From Salminus brasiliensis (taxonomy: Eukaryota; Chordata; Actinopteri; Characiformes; Bryconidae), in NCBI RefSeq assembly GCF_030463535.1, contig NC_132883.1:33733847-33797846 (forward strand): DNA of 64,000 nucleotides, in the 5' to 3' direction. The notes beneath the pieces are model-generated. The model searched no databases. It saw only the letters and a list, made by a program, of their open reading frames with translations, and had not been told where the DNA came from. Numbering within the stretch: position 1 is the stretch's first letter; each line of letters begins with the position of its first letter. The position numbers were made by a program, and so were the translations under genes. Positions 44,222 through 57,100 of this stretch are shown piece after piece.

Positions 44222-47200
44222 ATGGATGTTAGCAGTGATGTGGACTTTAAGGTAATTCATACGATTAAATGAGAGCACTGTCATTTAGCTACAATGAACT
44301 GATTTAGTGCTACAAGAGAACAGACCCTAACGTTAACGTTGCCTGGTAGATTTTGACTGGGGTTCAATGACGATAGCTAGCTAGCAGCTACATGGCTTAA
44401 ACTAAAAGTAAAGATTACATGTGGATAGTGGTATTTTTATTTCTTTATTATTATTATTATTTCTTTCTTTATTTTTTTTTTAGCAAACTAGCTAATAGCT
44501 TCCGTGTATCGTGTCTTGCTTCGCCAGGCGAACAGCTTCACTAGCAATAGCTATCTAGCTACTGGTCCAAAGGAACTGTCAAGAGTAGTTTTAGCTAGCA
44601 GGGCTGAATAACGTATAAGCATGTGACTTGCTGAGGTCGGGTCATTTAACTAACTAAATTATTTAGCCTGGACAAAACATGGCATTTGCGAGAGAATTTA
44701 AGGCCATTATGCTGTCTACCCGGAGAATTGTGTCGCTGAATTGCTGTGTGAGGTTTTCCCGTGTGTGTGAAAAGGTCCTGACCAGCCCGGAAGACATAAC
44801 TAAGCTTTACCGGGAGCAGAGTCAGTTCCCTTCCCTCAGCCGCGCAGATGTGGGGCCAGTGATCACTTCTCAGTATGGAGGAAAGTACAGCAACATCTCC
44901 ACAGGTGGGGCTCACGCTGTTCTGTTACCTCAACCATGGAGGTGTTTTTTTCCACAAAGCATGATCTATCAGTAAGCCGAATATCGTAAGTGAGTGTAAA
45001 ATAAATTACATTTACACGTAAATTAATAAAAATGAGAACTGGTTCTCTTTGTTGGGCATGCCTGACATTTGGTTTGATTTCTAGCAGGTTGAAAAACTTC
45101 TTTTTGAAAAGCAGGTTTCTCAGCTTGCACACATTGGGCTGATTTCACACCTAGGTTAAAGTAAAGACAAAACTAGAAGCTACTGCAATTTACTCTAAAA
45201 TTAGGCTTAATCCATGCCTTTATAAACTCCATTTGCAATGCTAATAAATAATCAGTTATTCATTGGGTATTCATTTGGGTTAATGTTTAAATGTGAATTA
45301 AAAAGATTTTGCTTTAAAAATACAATCATTGAAATGTAAAAAACATTCCCACTCATTTGGATAACTCATATTGAGGATTGTGATGTTTTCAATGCAAATA
45401 TAGCCATTTTATTTGCTTTCCAAAACGATTTTGACAGCCTAACAAAAGTATAAACATAATGATTATTTGGCTGCTTTTTTTTTCCAGTTTTTAACTTCCA
45501 GAAGTTTTTTTTCCTGATGCTTTGGCAAGCCTTTAATGTAGCTGCTTTCAGTTTCTTCTTGTTTGTTGTCTGTTGCTGCATCTTTGTTGACCTTTTTACC
45601 ATCAGTTTTGGCCTCAGTAAGTGAAAAGCAAGCTTAATTGGGTTGAGATCAGGTGACCATTACCTCAGGCAGCACTTGGGTTGCATTCATGTTTTGGGTC
45701 TTTATCCATCTGTACTGGGAACTTTCACCCTATCCGTTTTACAGCATTTGACTGAATCTCGGCAGAACTCTATAGCTTTATACACTCGGAATTCATCCTG
45801 CTTCCTTTATCATCAGTAAACACCAGTGAAATTTAACTGGTAGCTATACATGCCCCTTCCCATAACACTGATTCCAAAAGGTGATGTGATATGCTTTGAA
45901 TCCTGTGCCCTTTTCTTCTACGTAGTCTTATTACCCCATCATTGATTCAACACTGTTCAAAGAGAATTGTTCCAGAACTGTTTCCTAGCAGAGTCTAATC
46001 TGGCCTTTCTGTTCTTGAGAGTTACCAGTGGTTCCCATCTTTGTGGACCCTCTGTGATTCCATTCATCAAGGGTTCTCCACTTTAAGAATTATATTCTTA
46101 CATCCTCGAGAGCGTTCTTTACTTGACTAGATGTTGCGAAGGGGTTTTTCTTCACCAAGGAAATAATTCTGTGATAATCCACCAACTCCAGACCATTTAA
46201 TTTGTCATGAAACAATGACTAAACAGGCTATGCCTGGCCATGAAACTGCATATCAGCCAGTTGTCTGATTACTTTTGAGCATAAATCACCAAAGGAATGC
46301 TTTATCTTTTTGTAACACAGAACAGTCACTTCTTTAATGTGTCTTAAACGGTCTTATTGACAGTTTGTTTAAATTGGTATATGCAACATAACTCATAAGA
46401 TTTGATTGAATATTTGAATATTTGATTTTTTAGAGTGGACTCAACGGGATCTGGAACGGAACGAGAATGTTAAATTCTGCCGCCAGTACATCTTATTTCA
46501 TGATGACAAATCAATAGTGTACTCCGGGCCCTCTGGAAACTGCACAGAAATCAAGGGAGAGTAAGTTTTCTAGTTAGTCTTTCTTTTTAAAACCATTGTA
46601 CCTGATTAAGCTAAGCATAGTCCTTTGAACAAAAAAGGTTCAGCTGATTAAAAACAACAACATTATTAGAGTTTTTAATACATTTATGATGGAAAAGAAC
46701 TACAATGGAAGTAAAATAAAACGTAGATAAATGGACAATGTTTTATGTAGCAGTGAGACAATAGAAGGCCACCTCATTTTAAATTGTAATTTTTCTCACA
46801 TGTTCCAATGACAGTTATCTGTGGGACCTTTATATATTGGTTTTGCCCTAGTGATGTGAGTTGTTGTATGTAGGTTGCTTAGCCAGGATTCTCCCTCTGG
46901 GGATATGAAGGCTGTTGTGAGGGCATGCACCATCAAAGGAGAGGAAAAACAGTTTCTGGAGGTGAGTCACAATAAAGTTATTTTAAAGGTAAAATATCCA
47001 CAATAGATGTAAAATCTACCAATTTCTACAATTCATAAGAAACAATATGGTTTTTTTTGTAACAGAATGTTTTTTTAAATATATGTTTTAGGCCAAAACT
47101 TTGAAACAATGGCTCTGGCATTAAATACATCAGTGTATTTGCAATCGTTTTATGTAGTTGCTAGTTTGCGGTAGCTTTTAGGGGCTTGTTTAATTTGTAG

Positions 47201-47505
47201 TCCCACTACTGTGAATAATTCTCACCTGCTAAGTTTCTGTAGAGTGTAGCATATCACAGCATATCTTTTCTTCTTTATATCTTAATGATACAGTTATGCA
47301 GAAATTTTAATAAACCAGTGGAATTCCTCTTTAATGTTAATTTTTGCACTACTGTAAATACTGCCTTGGCCATTGTATGTGATCAGCGTAAGCAAAGCAC
47401 TTTTTAAATACTGTTTTATTAGCAAAACATTACTGTATCCAAAACATTTCTGATGTTGAGTAGTTTGAACATGTTTGCTCTGTGTAGTGCTGTCTTCCAT
47501 GGTTT

Positions 47506-47536
<31 letters not shown>

Positions 47537-48216
47537 TCTGCTTTCTATATCATTTTACAAGTCAAAAAGTATTTTAGTTTTAATTAATATTATATATTAT
47601 ATTCACTTCTTTGTATGGCCTCCTAACTTTTCTTCAACATCGTGGTTAATTGCAGATCTGGCATAAGAACAGTAAGATTAAAAGCCTCAACCTCACTGCA
47701 CTGAAGAAGCATGGAAAGGTTAATGAAGATGGTAATTGCTTTACAGTTTTGGTGAATAATCTCTTGCATATGGGTGTAGCGCAAACATTAACCTGTATCT
47801 ATTTTAAACTCCATCTTTCACGTCATCTATGCTCGTGCACGTTTTTTATTTCCCATTTTACTTGTTTTTAATGTGTTTTTAAAAATCCTTTGCATTAAAT
47901 CTTAACTTTCACAGACAGTACAGGAATTAGGCAGATTTAATATTCCAGTTAACCATAAATTTATTATTTGATTTGGATTGATGGCTCACGCAATCTCTAT
48001 TTGATTTTGGTTGATTGAACTTAATAATTATTAGTCAGATTAGTTTTGAATTAGTAGCTCATCTGCTGTTGTCTCTCTTACATGTCTCTGCAGATCAGTT
48101 TGGCTGCCTGGTCTGGTCTCACTCTGAAACTCACCTACTATATGTGGCAGAGAAGAAACGACCTAAAATGGAGTCCTACTTTGAGGTTAGGAATAAGCGG
48201 TGATCATATTGGTGTG

Positions 48217-48299
<83 letters not shown>

Positions 48300-51104
48300 T
48301 ATATAAATATATTTAATTAATATCTATAATTAATTAATGTATATGTCAATATAATTATTGATGACATTTAGATTCAACAGATATTTTGTAATCATGATCA
48401 TAATTATCCCTTCTCTTTTTTCTCATGTATGCTAACAGTCAGGGTCTGAACCCAGTTTACTTGGTGATGATGAGGAGGCAATAAAAACTGAGAAGAAGGA
48501 GGATGTTGTCAAGGTAAAAACAAACACAAAAGTGTTCAGTCCCAGTGTGTTGAGGAGTCTAATGTCTTGGGAGAAGAAGCAGTAATACCATTGATAGCTA
48601 CGTGAGTAAAAGATGACCTAATAAAAGGCTAAAGTTAAAAATGATTTGTATAAAAAAATATATATTTTAAAAATTATTTCCATTATTATTTTACAGTTTA
48701 AAATAACAAATTATGGAAAAGGGTCATCCTGTTGTAGAATCTGTTCTCTTTTTTCATCTCATCCTTTTTATTTATTTATTTTCTTTTTATTATAGATGTA
48801 TGTTTTGTTTCCAAAAATGTTGTTCCCATTACCAGTTAAATGTTCTAATTTTTTCTATAAAGTGTTCCAGACCTCAACTTAGCGCTGGGCCATATATACT
48901 CAAATCACAATTCATTGAACATTGTTCTTCATTTATAATAAATGAACAGTTATTAAAGCTGACCAAGTTGCTCAGTTGGCTCAGTGATTAAGTGCTTTCA
49001 TGTCACAGACTGTACAGGGCGGAGTAACATGACTACGTGGTAGTATGTTGTTAAGGGAACAATGCATGAACACACACAGAGGGAAAGTACTAACATAATA
49101 CATAGTTTTAAATGTATTAACAGAATCAAAATAAATACATAAATAAATAAATAAATAATCAACATGTGCAGGAGTATGTCAGTTGGAGATCCTGGATATC
49201 TGTTTTGATTCATTTTTTTAAGTACCCAGGCCTACCTCAACTTGACCTTCACCATGCCTGTTAACTGCCATTACTTAATTACATTACAAACTGTAAAAAA
49301 TGCTACCTGAAAACACTTCTTATAGTCTTCTTTTGCTTTGTAGACATTACCTATTTTACATTTCAAAACTGAACAGAGGAGCCCAGGGTTGCTAATTGTT
49401 GGGACAAAAACTTGCCCTAACAAGCTATGTAAGGTTTGAGACCTTGGCAAAAGTTATTTGGCAGCTCAGATAAGGCCCAAACTTTGTGTTTTTTTTTTTG
49501 TTTTGTTTAAAATTGTACAAAAAAATACAGTCTTGCTTTCTCTTGCATGAGAATCTTTTAATGTTATGCCCTTTGAAATCAGTTCATCTTCACAATCAGT
49601 TCATTATTCACAATTGGCTAGCAAGGCCCAAACAAGGTTCTCAACTTTTGAATATACGAAATATATTCAAAATATAAACAGGGTTCAAAACACGAAAAAA
49701 ACTAAAAACCAACAAAAATGAAGATACATGGTTGTCTTTGGGCAGCATCAATATTTGTGTGTGATATTTATTTATTTTTATTTATTTTTTTTTTATATTC
49801 CTTTTCCCTTTAGGGTGACCAGTTTGTGTACTATGAGGATTGGGGAGAAGCTCTTGTCAGTAAGAGCACACCTGTTCTCTGTGTTTTAGATATAGAGGGT
49901 AACAATGTATCTGTGCTGGAAGGTATACCAGACAACATCTCCCCAGGTCAGGTGTGTATTTGTGTCTCTTTTTATGTTTTCTGTTAAGACAGAATTATAT
50001 GATTTATGAGGGAGTCATAAATGAATATGAATATGCGTTTTTAATAATCATTGGTATAATCCTTATTCTCATAGGCATTCTGGGCACCTAATGACACCGG
50101 TGTGGTGTTTGTGGGATGGTGGCATGAGCCATTCAGACTGGGCCTAAAATACTGCCCCAATAGAAGGTAAGGGGGTTTATACACTCACTGATCACTTTAT
50201 TAGGAACATTAATACTGGGAAGGACCTTATTTTCCTTGCCAATCAGCCTTTGCTTTTTGTGGCATGGGTTTTACATGTTGTTCAAAACATTCCTTTGAGG
50301 CTCTGGTCCAGAATGACATGATTTTGGCAGGCAGTTCCTGTTGTTTCTTCAGGAACATTTGCATGCTGCAAGTCTCCTGTTCTATCAAATCCTGTAGGTG
50401 TTGACACATTCAGGGATTCTGGGTTTTAGATTCAGTTTGTTTCAGCTATTCTTCTTTAATCTCTGTTGTCAACAAGGTGTTTGTGTGCAGAGCTAATGCT
50501 CACCCTATGTTTTATACTGAAAAAAAACATAGAGACTGCTGTGCATGAAAATCCAATGAAAATGGAAGTTATATAAAAATTCAAACCAGTCTTTCATCAA
50601 CAATCATGCCAGGCCCATTCTGATTGTTGATCTGAACATTACCAGAATCTGCTGGGTCATATCCGCTTTAGATTGTTACTGAAGCGGATAGAGTGATTAG
50701 ATGTTTCTGTCTCTGTCTAAAAGGCCCTGACAGACCTATAGTTTGGCTTTTAGTGGGACTGCAGTCATTTTCGGAGCTGTTTAAAATGCAGTGTATCTTC
50801 GCTTTGTATTCCAGGTCTTCTCTGTTTTATGTGGATCTTACTGGTGGAAAATGTGGTATGTTGTTCTTTCATCCTACGTAAAATGTATTGTACTTTGTCG
50901 TATGTGTGCTTTGTATAGCCACAAGCAATTGCCAGCACCTTGTGTGTTAATCTTCTGTCTTCTCCTCTCGTGTCTCAGAACAGTTATCATCCGACTCTGC
51001 TGCAGTCTGCTCTCCCCGTCTGAGCCCAGATCTCTGCCGCATTGTGTATCTCGAGTGTGGTGTGTACGGCCCACACCAGCAATGCAGCAAGCTGTGTATG
51101 GTAC

Positions 51105-51164
<60 letters not shown>

Positions 51165-54100
51165 ATACTCAAGATACTCTTTGCAGCTGGATGCATTTTT
51201 ATTTTGTTTTCTGAATACTTGCAGTATGACTGGTATACGAAGAAGACGTCAGTGGTAGTTGATGTAGTTAAGAGAGCCAGTGAAGGTACTGTATCTTAGT
51301 CTTTTGCCCAAGAAGAAAATTATTTATTGTTGTATGCTATTAGAGCTGCATAAAAGTGAAGCTGCAACACTTAAAAACCTATTCACTTCTTGTTGTAACC
51401 TGTGTCTGTCTGTGTCTGTCTGTGTCTGTCTGTGTCTGTCTGTGTCTGTCTGTGTCTGTCTGGGCCCAGATGGCTTTACTGGAATCTACAGCTCCATGCT
51501 GTCTCATCAATGCTGGTCAGCTGACAGCCAGCGAGTCCTTGTATCCTGTGCTCAGCGAAGCCGCAAGGTATTTCATAGCAGCTGTTGCCTAGGAGACTCT
51601 CACCATAGTAACCTTTGCATTGGAGATGGACATCATAGTGACTGTTTGCATGCTGATAAAAGCTATGCAAATTGAAGTCTTTTAGAATTGCTAAATATTA
51701 ATGTTTTACATTATGAAAATATGTTTCTGGTTTATAGGATCTTCTAGTGGTTGATACTTCCACAGGCCAAGTCACATCTCTCACCTCAAGTGTGTGGATC
51801 ATTCTTACTTTCTTTTACTCTATCTTTGTCATCTTTTGTATTTCCACTTCTATAACAATTATCTCCTGTTTCTTAGAGTCGGACATGGGAAGTTGGTGTC
51901 TGCTAACCATTCATCAGGATTTGATGGTGGTCAGCTGTTCTTCTCCTAACTGCCCTCCAAGCCTGGTAAAATTCCATGTCCAGGCTATGAAACACTATAG
52001 ATAATAAATAATATAGATAAAGATATAAATACATATAAACAAATTCAAGGTTTCAGTAATTGTTGTAAGTAATTGTTAAGCTTTTTTGAATAAGTTAGTA
52101 GAACATGAATTTGGCTCCTTACTTCTCACCAGCCACTGTTTGGATTTAGTTCAATTCAACCAGCAGCTCACCTGATTTACTTTAATGTAGGCTTAATTAC
52201 ATAAACTAGCTAATAGATGGTAACTGTAAAAACTAGACCTTGTGTTTATTTATATTGATTGACAATGTTAAAATGTGTTTTTTAAACAGCCAGTGTATTT
52301 ATGGTTTGGAAAACAAAAATCTCTGTTTCTAGAGGGTGGGTTTCCTGCCGACAAGTGGTTCAGAGAATGAGGTTTTGTGGGTTACCCTAGAGGAAGCTCA
52401 AAAACAACCTGAGTTTGACTGGCAGATTCTCACGTTCACCCCACCCTCAGAGGAGGACAACAGTCAATACTGTGAGATTAGATTCTTCTTTAACTATTGT
52501 CATCATGTGTTCATGTACCTTTGTGAAACATTTGTTGCAATTTAGCTCTTTAGGTAAGTCTTAATACTAATATGAATGAGCTGACCTGTCTACATTCACA
52601 CTACACCTGATGTCTGAGAAAGTATAATTATCCTGCAGACTGAATTACTGAAATGTAGTGTGCAGACTGAATCAATTTCTTTATTACTTTGCACCCTTGG
52701 TTTCTTGAAACTTAGATTTGAAGTTTTTTATTTTCCTTTGATGCTGCCGCCATGCCCACTTATGGCCGTGTTTGGTCATTTCTTTAGAAATGTCTGTCAA
52801 CACAGAGTGGTTGCGATCTGTGCCCATAATTTAGTTTCAACAGGGTCATCACATATGTATCCGGCCACTAAAAGCTTGCTGTCCTCCATTTTCCCTTCTC
52901 CTCACCAAATGTCTAACTGGATTAACGTAAAAGTCGAATGAATTCTGAGTTGCATTGTTGCCTATTGTATATGTATTATTCAGTATTTCAAGATCGCATC
53001 TAAAAGGGGCCCAAATCAGGGTTGAAAATTATTTTTTATAAATTAGATTCAATGTGTTTTTGCTGTTCACACACACTGCTGTGTGAATGTACCTGACTGA
53101 ATGACTACCAAACTGAGAGAACTTAATACTTAATTTTTTTTTTTTTTTGCAAATAATAAAGAACAGATTAGTTTTAGTAGCTGTACATAGTGGACTTACT
53201 TTAAGGGAGGTTTGAAAAGAAATAAGCAGTTCACATTTAAAACATAAAAAAAATTGTTGTTTAATAACTGTTTGTGTTTTAGTTGAGCAGCTATTATACA
53301 AGCCATCACAATCTATGATTTTTTGACGCCACAAATATGCAAATGTATGAGCAGTAGATATCATCATCGTCATCGTGAAGAGGCTTGGCTTTAATACTGC
53401 ATGATGTTCAGCATGCTAAATAAGGGCAGCACTGATCCTGTGAGACTACTAACAGGCCATCTTTTTAAATTAGTAGAGAATGTATTGTTCAGTATTTAGT
53501 CTGGTCTGTGATTTTGATGTGTTGTTTTTTATGGGTTGAAATGTGGTTTGGAGGAATGTTGAAAACTAAAGTGTATTCTAAACACATGAAATGTTCTTCA
53601 TAGAGTGTTTGTTCTTCATAGATGCATTTTCCAAATAGTTGTTGAGGTTGCTAAATTGAACATAAATTGTTGTTTTACATTGTGTTTTGCCACTAATGAA
53701 AATGTAGCATCTGTTTTTTAAAAAGCTTTTCTGCTTTTTTGGCTTTAAATTATGTCTTTCTGTGCTGCATCAGCTGGTCTGGACTTTGATGCCATATTGC
53801 TGAAACCAAAGAAAGTGAAGGAGGGGACAAAACTACCACTCATCGTCACCCCACATGGTCTGTTTTTAAATGTTCATTAATGTAAGTTTTATTAACACAC
53901 ATTCTGTGACTGCATATTTATCAGTCATATTTCCTTCTGTGTTACTTCCAGGTGGACCTCATTCTGTGATAGTTGCCGAATGGCTTCTCTCTCAAGCAGT
54001 TCTCTGCAGGATGGGTTTTGGTGTGTTACTAGGTGTGTATTATAGTGTGTGTAATAACGACATATATGTAGACATGAAAAAAATGAATGAACATGTCTTA

Positions 54101-57100
54101 TTGGAATCAAGATAAAGCATTCCTTTTGGAGAAAATACCTTCTGTGTATTGTGCTGGGCTGTATGTATGTGTATGTATCTACAGAAAAATGTTGGATGTC
54201 TTCAGCTAATGATGCTTGCAGTCTAGCTGGCTAACCCAAGCTTTCTTCAGTCGAAATAGTTGGCTAATAACTCTAATAAGCCTTTGCATAAACCTGCATG
54301 CGCCTTAATTGTAAATAATGTTAATTACCTAATAATTCTATGGCAGACTAGACTTCTAAACCTCTGTTGGATAGAATAGGCCAATGGATCCAAATATTAG
54401 AATTTAAGTCCTTTTACATTTATGGAAGTGATGTCCCGATCTGGTTATTGTTTAGTGTAGATGCTCTGTGTATGTAAAATCTGTATTCTGTTAAACTTAG
54501 GACTCATCTGTCACCGGTTTTAAACTCTAAATTTGAAGAGTTGTTCTTTAAGGGTAATTACTATTCATGGATTGCTTAGATGAGTCTGTGGCAATTTGGA
54601 GGGTTGTGGTGGTAAGTCTGTGATTAATTGGATATGTCTCAGGATAAGTGGGTAAGTGTGGATCATTGCCTCTTGTTAAGCAGGTTTACAGGTAGATTAA
54701 ATAACCTTGTCTTTTTTTTCCTTGAGTTGTAAGAGGGTGCCTGAAGGGTTATTACATGTGTGTGTACTAGAATTATTTCCATGTTCTTTTTGGGTTTATC
54801 TGTGTACATAACCCATAGAGAAAAAGCAAGCATGGTTTTGATGTGACTAAAATTGCAGTTAATATCTAAGAATATTATGGTGTTAAAAGACAGATTCATA
54901 TTTGAAATGCTTTGAAGAATGCTTTCATGTTTCATGTTGTTGTAAGGCCCCTAAAATTCCAAATGACAGGTATTGCAAATCTGCCAAGAGAGACTGTAAA
55001 CAATCTATAAATCAGTTGGCAGTTATAAACATGTTAAATTCGCAACTGTGGAGGAATAGTACAAGTGAGTACAAGGTGGATACTTGTATCAAATGGATCA
55101 TTCTATTATTATTTGTTTCAGGGTGTACTATGAAAGAAAGTAATGTGGTCGGAGAGATTATGCTTTACTTCTGTTTTTCTGTTTTAAGGGAAGACCGAGT
55201 TTTCCTTTGTATTGTGTTCAATGGTATTGGATGCTATTTTTAGTATTATCATGTTTTTCAGTATATGATTGGTTTACTTGTTCATGTTTATCAAAAAATG
55301 ACAAAAATTGCGTATATGTGTTTATGTGTGTTTATGTGTGTGTTCGTATGTGTGTTTTGTTTTCCCGGGATATGTAATCCTTATGGACCATATGATTATA
55401 TTGATTGACATGTGGCTGTCACAAACAAGTGAATGTGGTGCAGTTTACTCAACATTTTAAGCTTTTTTTTTTTTCTTCTAGCTAAATACTGGCTTTTGCA
55501 CTAATGTGATGCATCTGATCTGTGTTGCTGTCAGTCAATTACAGAGGGTCTATTGGCTACGGTCAGGACAACATCCTCTCCCTGCCTGGAAACATCGGCT
55601 CTCAAGATGTGAAAGATGTGCAGGTAAAGATAACAGTATTCTACAGTTTTTCTTATTATGATAATCACTTACCATCATAGCAGCTTTAAACACTACTGCC
55701 TGTAATAGTGAAAGTATTGAATTGTGGGGAATGTTCAGAAAACCCTATAATTATTCATTTATTTGTTATTAGTATCCATTTTAGTGTAGCTATCAAACAA
55801 CACTTTAATTCCTTATTGTGTTTGTATATCCAGTTTGCTGTGGAGAGTGTTCTGAAGCAAGGTGACTTCAACAGAGAGAAAGTTGCAGTTGCTGGGGGCT
55901 CTCATGGTGGTTTTTTGGCCTGCCACCTAATTGGCCAGTACCCCGACTTCTACAAAGCATGTATCGCCCGGAATCCAGTCATCAACCTGGCATCCATGGT
56001 TGGCAGCACTGATATTCCTGACTGGTAATAGAAGAAAATATACAGTTTCTTTGGTCTGAGGATGTGTATTCAAGAAAAATTCACCAAATTCTATGTTAGC
56101 TACACCCTTTCAGGAAAAAAAGTCTCTCCCATTGTTGACACAGGCAGTTGCGTTAACGCAACTTGCATAATCTCCATATAAAAGCATAGTAAATAAAATG
56201 TGACGTTCTGTAGCAGCCACACATGAACCTAAGGACACCATACTCCATGCAAAGCACTGGCTAGAGGGGTTCAAAGACCCCTTCCACAGCATTTTGCAGT
56301 GATTTAACTCATCCCTAAAGTATCCAATGGTTCTTAGAGTGCTGTCATTTTCCAACAGTTATACAGTTATTCACGAGGTATCCAGTAACTGACCTTGTTC
56401 ATCCTCTCGAGGCTGAATGCAATCAAATTCTCTCTGTAATGTTCCAGTATCAGAGGTTACTGTAGAAATGGGGGACAAACCCTTATACCCTTAAATAAAA
56501 TACAAGACAGCTAAATGCTGTTGACTTAAAAAAAAATAATAAATTGAGACACATCGAGACTTGTTTGATGTGCTGTCCTGTACTGAGCGACAAGGTCTGT
56601 CACGCAAAACAGATTTTCATTTCTTCTTTTTGTTGAGTTTCCTGCTGTGTGTGTTTGCAGGTGTATGGTGGAGGCTGGATTTGATTATAACACTAATGCC
56701 CTCTTGAGCCCTGCTATACTGGAGCAAATGTTAAACAAGTCACCCATTAAACATGTCACACAGGTGAGTTTGCTTGTGCACAGTCATTGTTTCATGGCTC
56801 TGTGAAATGCTTAACCTTTTTAGAGTTCTGGATTTGCCCATGGTTTTCATATTCAGGTCACTTTATCTGCCTTTTCTTTAGGTGAAGACTCCTGTGCTAC
56901 TTACCTTGGGAGAGGATGACAAGCGTGTGCCTAATAAGCAGGGCATTGAGTACTACAGGTCTCTGAAGGCCTTGCAAGTGCCAGTCAGGTAAGCAGAGCT
57001 GAAAAAACATACTTGGCTCTTGCTTAGTGGTTCGAAAAATGTATGTAGATAGATAGTTGTAGAATGATATATAGAGAGTTGAAGATCAAAAGAGTGAAAA

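Noticed and set aside
44484..44680. Alternative apeh exon after acceptor TTTTTTAG at 44483
   Set aside because: Joined to exon 1 it reads a stop after three codons.
48960..49010. Second tRNA-like head (GGCTCAGTGATTAAGTG)
   Set aside because: Too short and diverged to support a SINE or a tRNA.
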